Assembly: GCA_024644235.1 (NCBI GenBank)
Contig: JAHELJ010000007.1
Location: forward strand, 1-64,000
Length of the DNA: 64,000 nt
From: Lewinellaceae bacterium
GTDB lineage: Bacteria; Bacteroidota; Bacteroidia; Chitinophagales; Saprospiraceae
Direction of reading: 5' to 3'
The notes below the pieces were generated by a model, which worked only from the letters and a program-made list of their open reading frames with translations, was not told the DNA's origin and ran no database searches. Shown here piece by piece: positions 1 to 11,189 of this stretch (within the stretch, counting starts at the first letter, position 1; the number at the start of each line of letters is the position of its first letter). The position numbers and the translations under genes were made by a program.

Positions 1-31
1 TATCTACAGCCTCTTTTTTATTTTTCAAGCT

Positions 32-889
32 GTGCTGTCCATACTGATACCCATTTATGATTTTGATGTAAGGAATCTTGTCGAGACCCTCCTGCGTCAA
101 TGCCAAACCGCTCAAGTTGATTACGAGATCATTTGTATCGACGACAATTCAAAAGAATCTTTCCGGAAGACGAATGAAATATTGAAAACTCTATCCAATG
201 TGGTCTGGATCGAAAACGATAAGAACGTAGGACGATCTGCCATCCGCAATCAGTTATTCGAAAAAGCCCGTTATCCCTATCTCCTATTTCTGGATTGTGA
301 CAGCACAGTTTTCCACGAGAGTTTTATCCAGAATTATCTGAACCACCTACCTACCGATAATGTACTGGTTGGGGGAAGGGCATATGAGCAAATGCCTCCC
401 TCTCCCCCTCACTACCTCCACTGGCTGTACGGGTCGAAGCGCGAGCAGCGATTGGAAGCAGGTTTCCAATCCAATAATTTTCTCATACCGAAAACCCATT
501 TTGATGGCATTCGATTTGACGAAAAGATCCTGCGTTATGGCCATGAAGACACTATCTTCGGTCAGGAACTGCAAGCCAACCAGATCCCGGTGGTTCGGAT
601 CGATAATCCAGTTATTCATAGCGGATTGGAGGAGTCCACGACCTTTCTCAGAAAGCAAGAGATCGCCATAGAAAACCTGATTTCTCTTGAAGGGGAAAAG
701 AGAATTCATACCAAACTGCAACGAACGGTTGCATTTCTCCGCAGAATGGGATTAGCAGGTCTTTTACTCTGGCTCTACAAATCGCAGAAGAACAGAATGA
801 AATCAAAGCTCCTTGGCCATAAGCCCAATTTGCTTGCATTGGATCTTTACAAAATTGGATATTATTTGGCTGCCTCAGCCCAGAAATGA
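32..889 (+). CDS. Family 2 glycosyltransferase
   Basis: Predicted GT-A fold glycosyltransferase that moves a sugar from a nucleotide-sugar donor to an acceptor, probably in cell-surface glycan synthesis. The N-terminus shows the family pattern: SILIPIYDFD as first beta strand, IICIDDNS as the nucleotide-binding acidic segment near residue 35, and FLDCDS near residue 87 as the DxD-like metal site. The C-terminal part (RYGHEDTIFG) fits the acceptor region with its ED pair. The start is GTG, only 31 bases from the window edge; no ATG fits the conserved first strand. No membrane segment is obvious. Acceptor and sugar cannot be told from the sequence. Confidence 0.85.
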   Translation: MLSILIPIYDFDVRNLVETLLRQCQTAQVDYEIICIDDNSKESFRKTNEILKTLSNVVWIENDKNVGRSAIRNQLFEKARYPYLLFLDCDSTVFHESFIQNYLNHLPTDNVLVGGRAYEQMPPSPPHYLHWLYGSKREQRLEAGFQSNNFLIPKTHFDGIRFDEKILRYGHEDTIFGQELQANQIPVVRIDNPVIHSGLEESTTFLRKQEIAIENLISLEGEKRIHTKLQRTVAFLRRMGLAGLLLWLYKSQKNRMKSKLLGHKPNLLALDLYKIGYYLAASAQK

Positions 890-892
890 AGA

Positions 893-917
893 AAGGCTTT
901 CAAGTTTTGAAAGCCTT
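893..917 (+). terminator. Hairpin terminator after the glycosyltransferase
   Basis: A perfect 11-bp inverted repeat (AAGGCTTTCAA / TTGAAAGCCTT) with a 3-base loop lies 4 bases after the glycosyltransferase stop and is followed by pyrimidine-rich sequence. The two flanking genes converge here, so it may end both transcripts. The T tract is weak, so efficiency is uncertain. Confidence 0.6.
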
Positions 918-1095
918 CCCTCATTCTCAGATTAGGTTTATTGTCTGATGGTCAATTATCACATCGTTTAATGAAATTAGTGCAAATTCCGCTGATAAAA
1001 ATACCCGTATAAAGGTATTTTTCAAGTGATAGAAACAATCAACATATAAACTGTTCATTCAGATTCAACAACGTATATAGCTGAATCATAATCCT

Positions 1096-1635
1096 TTACA
1101 AATGCCGTGTGGTACCACTAAAGATTAAGTGCCAGATCACAATGCCGGCACAAACAGCCACGTTGATCGAGTGTTTGGTACCCCATTGAGGAACCTCAAC
1201 GCAATGGTCCAGTAAGGGCAAAACCGCCTCATCAATGCCCCCGACTTCATTTCCAAATACCAAAGCAACAGGATTTTCACCGATTAATTGAAAGTCATTG
1301 AGTTGGACACTCTGATCGGTTTGCTCTACTCCAATGACTTCAAAATCCTTAGTCTTCAGCAATCTGATGCAGTCAATTATGCTGTGGTGGTAAGACCATG
1401 GAACCGAATCCGTAGCCCCGATTGCAGTTTTGAGGATCTCCCGATGCGGTGGTTTTGCAGTGATTCCACAAAGATGAATCTCCCTTAGTGCAAAGGCATC
1501 TGCCGTGCGAAATATGCTCCCCACATTAAGCCCTGATCGTATACTGTCCAGTACCAGCACAATAGGCCTTTTGGGTGCATGCTTGAATTGCTCCAGCGAT
1601 GGCCGGCCCAACTCTTCCAATTTCAGTTTTCTCAT
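1096..1635 (-). CDS. TrmH/SpoU-family RNA 2'-O-methyltransferase
   Basis: SPOUT-class methyltransferase that uses S-adenosylmethionine to methylate a ribose 2'-OH in tRNA or rRNA. The three family motifs are present in order: motif 1 (SGLNVGSIFRTADAF, residues about 34-48), motif 2 (LVFGNEVGGID, about 124-134) and motif 3 (HSINVAVCAGIVIW, about 155-168), which together form the knotted cofactor site. At 179 residues it is a bare catalytic domain without the extra N-terminal RNA-binding domain of RlmB. The start lies 14 bases from the divergent gene at 1650, so the two share a very short promoter region. Exact RNA target unknown. Confidence 0.85.
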   Translation of the reverse strand: MRKLKLEELGRPSLEQFKHAPKRPIVLVLDSIRSGLNVGSIFRTADAFALREIHLCGITAKPPHREILKTAIGATDSVPWSYHHSIIDCIRLLKTKDFEVIGVEQTDQSVQLNDFQLIGENPVALVFGNEVGGIDEAVLPLLDHCVEVPQWGTKHSINVAVCAGIVIWHLIFSGTTRHL

Positions 1636-1649
1636 AATAGCTGCCTATA

Positions 1650-4855
<3,206 letters not shown>

Positions 4856-4873
4856 CTAAAGCGTTACGGGATA

Positions 4874-4902
4874 TAAAGGTACGATCTATTTCACGAACCA
4901 AA
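4874..4902 (-). promoter_or_regulatory. Candidate Bacteroidota-type promoter of pyrG
   Basis: On the minus strand a TTTG element (4899-4902) lies 17 bases before TACCTTTA (4874-4881), close to the Bacteroidota -33/-7 consensus TTTG / TAnnTTTG with one mismatch in the -7 box. It sits 37 bases upstream of the pyrG start codon. Assigned by pattern only. Confidence 0.35.
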
Positions 4903-4944
4903 CGAACAGATGACTAATAATCTTTATTTGTTTTGTGCCAATCT

Positions 4945-5766
4945 CTAGCAGCACGGACCCGTACAACATTCCTCTGTCTTTGGCCGACGACCAAATACAG
5001 TAATGCTAAAAATGCCGAATTCAGACTCCTCATAAACTTTCTTTTGCTCATCATCCAGCAACGAATCGACAAGAGACTCCGGTAAAGAGATCTGGCGCTT
5101 TTTTACAATACTGATCTCTTCGAATCCAGCATTTTCAATCACGCCAAGATATTTCTCGAGATCAATTGCTCCGGATACACATCCGGCATAAAGTTCTGCC
5201 TGTTCTTTTAGCTCTACCGGTATATTTCCTTCAACCACAACGTCAGAAATGCTGAAGTGTCCTCCTGGTTTGAGTATTCGAAAAGTCTCACGAAAAGCAC
5301 TCTCCTTATCAGGTACCAGATTGAAAACACAGTTGCTGATCACTACATCGGTTACTTCATCTGCCAGAGGTATGTCTTCAATATCGCCTTGCCTGAATTC
5401 AATGTTGTCATAGCCCAATCGTTTCACATTGTTCCGGGCACGCTGCACCATCTCCTCACTAAAATCGATTCCAATCACTCTGCCATCACTGCCAGTTTCA
5501 GCCCTTGCCACAAATGCATCGTTGCCAGCTCCTGATCCCAGATCCACCACTATATCGCCAGGATTGATCTTTGCATGTTCTGTCGGCACTCCACAACCGA
5601 GCCCCAAATCAGCCTTAGCATCATATCCCTCTTTCCCTTGGTAATCATCACCGATAAATGAGTATTCCAAACAAGAAGAGTCACTACAGCACTCTTCGGC
5701 TTGAGACCTAGCAATCGAACTGTATTTGTCTTTTACCAGATCTCGTAATTCTTGATTTGACTTCAT
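4945..5766 (-). CDS. arsM: Arsenite methyltransferase
   Basis: Uses S-adenosylmethionine to methylate trivalent arsenic to mono-, di- and trimethyl forms, detoxifying and volatilising it. The SAM motif DLGSGAGND lies near residue 80. Family cysteines are visible: the ECCSDSSC cluster, LGLGCGVP, VISNCVFNL and YAGCVSGA, matching the As(III)-binding cysteines known in CmArsM, plus a Cys-rich tail (EECCTGPCC) common in bacterial ArsM. I chose the ATG at 5766 (MKSNQEL), 2 bases after the arsR stop; an in-frame ATG at 5778 would overlap arsR by 10 bases. It forms a two-gene operon with arsR; no arsenite efflux gene is nearby. Confidence 0.92.
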   Translation of the reverse strand: MKSNQELRDLVKDKYSSIARSQAEECCSDSSCLEYSFIGDDYQGKEGYDAKADLGLGCGVPTEHAKINPGDIVVDLGSGAGNDAFVARAETGSDGRVIGIDFSEEMVQRARNNVKRLGYDNIEFRQGDIEDIPLADEVTDVVISNCVFNLVPDKESAFRETFRILKPGGHFSISDVVVEGNIPVELKEQAELYAGCVSGAIDLEKYLGVIENAGFEEISIVKKRQISLPESLVDSLLDDEQKKVYEESEFGIFSITVFGRRPKTEECCTGPCC

Positions 5767-5768
5767 GA

Positions 5769-6086
5769 TCAACAACATTTTATATCACTAAATAAGGAAT
5801 TAAACTTCTTAAGAGCATCTTGACATCGACTCAAATTCAAACAGTAACATACCCGGGGTCCATCGATCTCACCCACTATTAAATCCACCTCTTTCAAAGC
5901 ACGGAGATGCTGCGAAACCGTAGCTTGCGATAATGGCAACTCATTGACGATTTCGCCACAGATACAGGAAGACTTCTGCGCCAAATAGCGTAGAATGGCA
6001 ATGCGGGCTGGGTGAGACAATGCCTTTGCTGCTGCTGCCAGCTCAATATCCTTCTTTTGAAATACTTCTGCCTTTGAGTAAGCCAT
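5769..6086 (-). CDS. arsR: ArsR-family metalloid-responsive repressor
   Basis: Small winged-helix repressor that should release DNA when it binds arsenite or a similar thiophilic ion. The recognition helix is [19 protein letters not shown] (residues about 52-70). The pair in SSCICGEI sits where the classic ELCVCDL metal site of ArsR occurs, and the protein ends in a further Cys pair (KCC) that could supply a third ligand. The start at 6086 lies 12 bases from a perfect inverted repeat that is its likely autoregulatory operator. The downstream arsM gene supports arsenic as the signal. Confidence 0.9.
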   Translation of the reverse strand: MAYSKAEVFQKKDIELAAAAKALSHPARIAILRYLAQKSSCICGEIVNELPLSQATVSQHLRALKEVDLIVGEIDGPRVCYCLNLSRCQDALKKFNSLFSDIKCC

Positions 6087-6098
6087 TTTTCTATTGTA

Positions 6099-6116
6099 TA
6101 TCGTAAATATACGATA
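6099..6116. promoter_or_regulatory. Candidate ArsR operator overlapping the arsR promoter
   Basis: Perfect 7-bp inverted repeat TATCGTA-AATA-TACGATA placed 12 bases upstream of the arsR start codon. Its right half and spacer contain a TATATTTA element on the minus strand (6104-6111) that resembles the Bacteroidota -7 box, so a bound repressor would block transcription. The position and symmetry fit an ArsR dimer site; binding is inferred. Confidence 0.55.
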
Positions 6117-6158
6117 AATATGACTTAGTCCAACATTTCTAAGATTAGTTGCACTATG

Positions 6159-6180
6159 CGGTCGTCGAGGTGATCGACCG
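6159..6180 (+). other. Small hairpin in the yebC leader
   Basis: CGGTCG (6159-6164) and CGACCG (6175-6180) form a 6-bp GC-rich stem with a 10-base loop, 34 bases before the yebC start codon. It lies between the divergent arsR and yebC genes and could be a leader structure or a protein site; no function is assigned. Confidence 0.3.
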
Positions 6181-6214
6181 ATAATTTGTATTTTCGGTTC
6201 AAATTTGGTTAGAT

Positions 6215-6976
6215 ATGGCGGGTCATAATAAATGGTCCAAGATCAAGCGAAAAAAGGGGGCTCAGGACGCAAAACGCTCCAAAGCTTTTAGTCGAATCAT
6301 TAAGGAAATCACGGTAGCGGTGAGGGAAGGGAATTCGGGCGATCCCGATTTTAATCCCCGGTTGAGGTTGGCTCTCTCGAATGCCAAAGGGGTAAACATG
6401 CCCAAGGAAAATGTCGACAGGGCGATCAAAAAGGCGCTTGATTCCGGTGGTGCTGCATTAATTCAGCCAACATATGAAGGATACGCACCCGGGGGAGTAG
6501 CCGTCTTCGTTGAGTGTACCACAGACAACTTGAATCGAACGGTTTCAAGTGTCAGAGCGATTTTTAACAAGAGAGGAGGTAACCTGGCTACTTCCGGATC
6601 TGTAGATTTTCTATTTGAAAGAAAAGGGGTGTTTCTCCTAGACCTCGACGGTAAAGTTCCGGAAGAGCTAGAATTGGAATTGATCGATGGTGGAGCGGAG
6701 GAGATCGATGTCGACAGGGAGGCAGGAGAACTCACTGTCACTGTTGCCTTTGAGGATTTTGGAACAATGCAAAAGAAGCTGGATGATTTGTCGATCGAAC
6801 CCAAAAGTGCTAACGTGGAGCGAATCCCCACCACCACTACTACCCTATCGGTGTCTGATGCGAAAAAAGCCCTCGCATTAGTAGATTCTTTGGAAGAAGA
6901 TGACGATGTTCAAAATGTTTTTCATAATCTCGAGATGACCGATGAATTAGAAGCTGCTATGAGCAGCGAGGATTAA
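6215..6976 (+). CDS. YebC/PmpR/TACO1-family protein
   Basis: Member of the conserved YebC family, described as DNA-binding transcription regulators in some bacteria and as translation factors that relieve ribosome stalling in others. The invariant N-terminus [20 protein letters not shown] is complete and starts at the first ATG. Domain I is basic; the middle contains [15 protein letters not shown] (about residues 88-102), the family's most conserved segment. The length of 253 residues is normal. The stop is 8 bases before dnaG, so the two are probably cotranscribed. Confidence 0.93.
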   Translation: MAGHNKWSKIKRKKGAQDAKRSKAFSRIIKEITVAVREGNSGDPDFNPRLRLALSNAKGVNMPKENVDRAIKKALDSGGAALIQPTYEGYAPGGVAVFVECTTDNLNRTVSSVRAIFNKRGGNLATSGSVDFLFERKGVFLLDLDGKVPEELELELIDGGAEEIDVDREAGELTVTVAFEDFGTMQKKLDDLSIEPKSANVERIPTTTTTLSVSDAKKALALVDSLEEDDDVQNVFHNLEMTDELEAAMSSED

Positions 6977-6984
6977 GTTTCCAC

Positions 6985-8943
6985 ATGATTTCTCAAAGAT
7001 CAATCGACACAATCTTTGCCACGACCCGAATTGATGAAGTAGTAGACGACTTCGTAAGGTTGAAAAAGAGAGGTATCAATCTCATCGGTCTCTGCCCTTT
7101 CCACGACGAAAAAACCCCGTCATTCACTGTATCTCCTACCCGAAATATTTTCAAGTGCTTTGGCTGTGGTAAAGGCGGTAACTCAGTAAGTTTCCTGATG
7201 GAGCATGAGGGGTTTTCCTACCCTGAGGCTCTCAGATACTTGGCAAGAAAATATTCGATCGAGCTGGAAGAGACTCAGGTATCCGAAGAATATCAGGAAC
7301 AACGGCAAGAAAGGGAAAGCCTTTTGATAATTAATGAATTTGCCCGCGACTTTTTTGTGAAACAGCTTCATGAAACAGACACTGGCAAGTCCATAGGTTT
7401 GAGCTATCTTAAGGAGCGAGGACTGATCCTTAAGACCATTCAAGCGTTTGAGCTTGGATATATTGGAAGTGATAGGGATGCGCTCACCGCTGCGTCAGTT
7501 GGCGCTGGTTACAATATCGAACTTCTTAGGAAGCTCGGCCTAACCACTTCAAGTGACCGGGATTTCTTTTTTGAGCGGATCATTTTTCCCATTCACGACC
7601 TCTCCGGCAAGGTGGTTGCTTTTGCCGGAAGACAGCTCAAATCCAACAAGAAATCTCCAAAATACATCAACTCGAAAGAGTCAGAAGTCTATAACAAGAG
7701 TCGGGTGCTATACGGCTTGCACCTGGCAAAGAAGTCGATCCGCAAGGAAGATAGATGCATTCTTGTGGAGGGCTACACAGATGTACTGGGATTGGTTCAA
7801 TCAGGAATTGAGAATGTCGTCGCTTCTTCGGGCACTGCTCTCACTGTTGATCAAATCAAATTGATCAAACGCTACACCAACAATATTCAGATATTGTATG
7901 ATGGTGACCCCGCCGGTATCAAGGCTGCGCTAAGAGGGATCGACCTTATTCTGGAGCAAGATTTAAACATCGAGCTCGTATTGCTGCCGGAAGATGAGGA
8001 TCCGGATTCATATCTCAAAGCAGTGGGAGTCACTGCTTTCCGGACTTATTTATCCGAACAAGCCAAAGACTTCATTCTTTTCAAGACTGGCCTGATCCTA
8101 GATGAGGCTGGCGATGATCCGGTCAAGAAGTCAAGTTTGATCAAAGATATCATAGAGAGTTTGGCCCACATTCCGGATCCAATAAAACGATCCGTTTATA
8201 CGAAGCAGTGCAGTTCCCTTCTATCTGTGGATGAAGACATTCTGATCAGCGAGACCAACAAAGAAATCAGCCGACGTATGCGAAACCAACGCATCGACAA
8301 ACTGAGAGAGGCCCGGTCAGATCATGAGATACTCCGTCAGCAAGTCGGTCAGCAGGCTGCCAAAACTCAAACATATGAGATTGATCCACCCACAGTTACT
8401 GACGAATATCAGGAACGAGATATCGCCCGGATTCTCATACTACACGGAAATCAAGTGATTGAAAAAGATCCAAAAGAGGTAACTGCAGCGGAATATATTC
8501 TCAGCAACATCCAAGAAACGCTGACGGCTTTCGACAATCCATTATATGCCAAGGTGGTGTCTGAGTATGGAAGACAAATTGAGCAGGGACGAAAGGTAGA
8601 CGCCAACTATTTCGTAAATCACGAAAACCAAGAGCTTGCCCAACTCGCTGTGGAGTTTTGCGCCAGTCCATATGAATACAGCGAAAACTGGGAAAAAATG
8701 TGGGATGTATACTTACAGACCCAGCCCAAGCCGGAAGAAAACGTGGTCAACGACAGTTATCAGGCTCTGTTGCGATTTACACTCCGCAAACTACAGAAGA
8801 TGAGCGACGAGAATCTTGCGAAAATCAAAGAGTGCCAACGTACCAATGATCAAGGAGAATTGATCAAGCACCTACAGGTCCAGCAGATACTTATTCAAAA
8901 ACGTAATGAAGTTGCCGACAAACTCAATACGGTAATCCTGTGA
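6985..8943 (+). CDS. dnaG: DNA primase
   Basis: Synthesises RNA primers at the replication fork. The CHC2 zinc ribbon has ligands Cys37, His40, Cys58 and Cys61 (CPFH and CFGC). The catalytic core with TOPRIM fold follows, with LVEGYTDVLGL near residue 260 and the acidic metal site YDGDPAGIKA near residue 305. The C-terminal part (about 430-652) should carry the helicase-interaction domain, as is usual. It follows yebC by 8 bases and ends 11 bases from the convergent aldolase gene. Confidence 0.96.
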   Translation: MISQRSIDTIFATTRIDEVVDDFVRLKKRGINLIGLCPFHDEKTPSFTVSPTRNIFKCFGCGKGGNSVSFLMEHEGFSYPEALRYLARKYSIELEETQVSEEYQEQRQERESLLIINEFARDFFVKQLHETDTGKSIGLSYLKERGLILKTIQAFELGYIGSDRDALTAASVGAGYNIELLRKLGLTTSSDRDFFFERIIFPIHDLSGKVVAFAGRQLKSNKKSPKYINSKESEVYNKSRVLYGLHLAKKSIRKEDRCILVEGYTDVLGLVQSGIENVVASSGTALTVDQIKLIKRYTNNIQILYDGDPAGIKAALRGIDLILEQDLNIELVLLPEDEDPDSYLKAVGVTAFRTYLSEQAKDFILFKTGLILDEAGDDPVKKSSLIKDIIESLAHIPDPIKRSVYTKQCSSLLSVDEDILISETNKEISRRMRNQRIDKLREARSDHEILRQQVGQQAAKTQTYEIDPPTVTDEYQERDIARILILHGNQVIEKDPKEVTAAEYILSNIQETLTAFDNPLYAKVVSEYGRQIEQGRKVDANYFVNHENQELAQLAVEFCASPYEYSENWEKMWDVYLQTQPKPEENVVNDSYQALLRFTLRKLQKMSDENLAKIKECQRTNDQGELIKHLQVQQILIQKRNEVADKLNTVIL

Positions 8944-8954
8944 TCCGGGAATTT

Positions 8955-10028
8955 TTAATTGCGATTCATGCAATTTAGATCTTCGAAAGCCTGCTTTAAT
9001 CTGGTCACGAAAGCCTGCTCACCAGCTCTCAACCATTGTCGTGGATCATAGCTCTTCTTGTTGGGCTTGTCGTCCCCATCCGGATTGCCAATCTGTGCCT
9101 GCATATAATCACGTTTGCCTTCGTAATAATCTCTGACACCCTTCCAAAATGCCCATTGCATGTCAGTATCGATATTCATCTTAATCGCTCCATAACCAAT
9201 GGCCTCCCGGATTTCCTCCTGAGATGAGCCCGATCCCCCGTGAAACACAAAGTTCACCGGATTTGGACCCGTCCCAAACTTCTCTTGAATATGCTCCTGA
9301 GAATTCTTCAGAATGACTGGTTTCAGCTCGACATTACCTGGTTTGTAGACGCCATGCACATTTCCGAAAGCAGCTGCTACAGTAAAACGATTACTAATTG
9401 CACTTAACTCTTCGTAAGCGTAAGCCACTTCCTCCGGCTGAGTATATAAGCGGCTACTGTCGATGTCGGTATTGTCCACACCATCTTCCTCGCCACCCGT
9501 GACTCCAAGCTCTATCTCCAGGGTCATGCCTATCTTATCCATTCTCTTGAGATATTCTTTGCAGATCTGAATGTTTTCTTCAATCGGCTCTTCGGACAGA
9601 TCAAGCATATGAGAACTGTATAAAGGGTATCTCCTTGATTCGTAAAATTTCTCGCCCGCCTCAAGAAGACCATCAACCCATGGAAGTAACTTTTTTGCAC
9701 AGTGATCGGTGTGGAGCACTACCGTAACCCCATAAGCTTTGGCCATGGCATGGACATGCATGGCCCCGGAAATACCTCCCAAAATGGCCGCTTGCTGTCC
9801 GTCATTTGACAAACCTTTGCCTGCGAAGAAAACTGCGCCACCGTTGCTAAACTGGATCATGACGGGAGAATTGACTTCTCTAGCTGTCTCCAGTACTGCA
9901 TTTACTGAGTTAGTGCCAACCACATTCACTGCGGGCAAAGCAAAGTCATTCTCATTTGCATATTTCAGCAGTTCGGTTACTTCTTCTCCATGTAGGACAC
10001 CAGGTCGAAATTTTGTAGATACGCTCAT
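8955..10028 (-). CDS. fbaA: Class II fructose-bisphosphate aldolase
   Basis: Zinc-dependent aldolase that interconverts fructose 1,6-bisphosphate with glyceraldehyde 3-phosphate and dihydroxyacetone phosphate in glycolysis and gluconeogenesis. Seen directly: HTDHCAKKLLPWVDGL (zinc His and catalytic Asp near residue 107), the Glu/Asp-rich LEIELGVTGGEEDGVD, and FHGGSGSS, the phosphate loop. The length of 357 residues matches the E. coli FbaA-type class II subgroup rather than the shorter GatY type. It lies 27 bases after trxB on the same strand. Confidence 0.95.
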   Translation of the reverse strand: MSVSTKFRPGVLHGEEVTELLKYANENDFALPAVNVVGTNSVNAVLETAREVNSPVMIQFSNGGAVFFAGKGLSNDGQQAAILGGISGAMHVHAMAKAYGVTVVLHTDHCAKKLLPWVDGLLEAGEKFYESRRYPLYSSHMLDLSEEPIEENIQICKEYLKRMDKIGMTLEIELGVTGGEEDGVDNTDIDSSRLYTQPEEVAYAYEELSAISNRFTVAAAFGNVHGVYKPGNVELKPVILKNSQEHIQEKFGTGPNPVNFVFHGGSGSSQEEIREAIGYGAIKMNIDTDMQWAFWKGVRDYYEGKRDYMQAQIGNPDGDDKPNKKSYDPRQWLRAGEQAFVTRLKQAFEDLNCMNRN

Positions 10029-10055
10029 TATAGTTCTTTTTAAACTTTTGACAAT

Positions 10056-10997
10056 TTAGATAATTCCCTCTTCAGTTAAGTAACGCTCAGCATCTAGAGC
10101 AGCCATACAGCCTGTGCCGGCTGCGGTCACCGCCTGACGATAAACTTTGTCTTGAGCATCACCACTGACAAATACACCTTTGATTCTCGTTTTGGCAGTT
10201 CCCGGAATTGAAATGATATAACCTGTTTCGTCCAGTTCTAACCAATCCTTAAATATATCAGTGTTTGGTTTATGGCCAATCGCCACGAAGAATCCACTAA
10301 CGGCCAACTCGGATTCTTCCTGCGTCTTATTATTGATGACGCGCACTCCGGTGACCTCCTTGTCACCTAATACTTCCAATGCCTCAGTATTCCAATGAAC
10401 TTGGATATTCTCTGTTTTCTCAACTCTTTCCTGCATGATATGAGACGCCCGCATTTGATCACGTCGAACCAACATGTGGACCTTAGGACACATCTTGGCT
10501 AGATAGGTGGCCTCTTCCGCTGCTGTGTCACCTCCACCCACTACGGCTACCTCTTGCCCCCTGAAGAAAAACCCATCGCACACAGCACATGCTGACACAC
10601 CCTTATTCTGAAGTCGCTGCTCTGACTCCAAGCCCAGCCATTTTGCACTGGCTCCAGTGGAAATAATGATTGAGTCACTATGTATCTCCTGTCCACCTTC
10701 GGTCCAAGCCCTATGGACCGGACCACTAAAGTCGACTTTGTCGATGAGTTCCATCCTTACTTTGGTGCCAAATCGTTCAGCTTGTTTTCTGAAGTCTTCC
10801 ATCATTTCAGGACCCTGGACACCATCGGGATAGCCCGGGTAATTCTCAACGTCTGTAGTAATCATTAGCTGACCACCTGGTTCCTGCCCCGTGTACAAAA
10901 CCGGCTCCAAGCCCGCCCTGGCGGCGTAGATTGCAGCTGTATATCCCGCTGGTCCTGAACCAATGATCAAACACTTTATTCTTTCAGCTTCTGCCAT
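10056..10997 (-). CDS. trxB: Thioredoxin-disulfide reductase
   Basis: Flavoenzyme that passes electrons from NADPH to thioredoxin. The FAD motif is IIGSGPAGYTAA (residues 11-22), the redox-active pair is Cys137/Cys140 in CAVCDG, the NADPH motif is VVGGGDTAAEEA, and the C-terminal FAD motif is GVFVSGDAQD. I chose the ATG at 10997 (MAEAERIK). The longer reading frame from a TTG at 11018 is unlikely because that codon lies inside the candidate -7 box TAAATTTG. The gene precedes fbaA by 58 bases, so they may share a transcript. Confidence 0.95.
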   Translation of the reverse strand: MAEAERIKCLIIGSGPAGYTAAIYAARAGLEPVLYTGQEPGGQLMITTDVENYPGYPDGVQGPEMMEDFRKQAERFGTKVRMELIDKVDFSGPVHRAWTEGGQEIHSDSIIISTGASAKWLGLESEQRLQNKGVSACAVCDGFFFRGQEVAVVGGGDTAAEEATYLAKMCPKVHMLVRRDQMRASHIMQERVEKTENIQVHWNTEALEVLGDKEVTGVRVINNKTQEESELAVSGFFVAIGHKPNTDIFKDWLELDETGYIISIPGTAKTRIKGVFVSGDAQDKVYRQAVTAAGTGCMAALDAERYLTEEGII

Positions 10998-11015
10998 CGT
11001 GTAAAAATTAAGAGG

Positions 11016-11023
11016 CAAATTTA
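11016..11023 (-). promoter_or_regulatory. Candidate -7 promoter element of trxB
   Basis: TAAATTTG on the minus strand is an exact match to the Bacteroidota -7 consensus TAnnTTTG and lies 18 bases upstream of the ATG at 10997. No convincing -33 TTG was found at the usual distance. It argues against the longer TTG-initiated form of TrxB. Confidence 0.4.
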
Positions 11024-11189
11024 AAAATTATTGGCACAGAGCATCTCTAAGGATTGGAGCATTTCGATTTCCCCAACAGTCTGTAACCTTCTCGCTCAGT
11101 GGCTGCTCATCGAATTATTTTCACTTTTCATCTGTTATTATGGTTGAGCAATCGAACATACATGCATATTTACAGTAAATTCTTGCCTA

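Noticed and set aside
8957-8975. Terminator hairpin AATTGC/GCAATT between dnaG and fbaA
   Set aside because: The stem lies in the last codons of fbaA and no T run follows on either strand; too weak to call.
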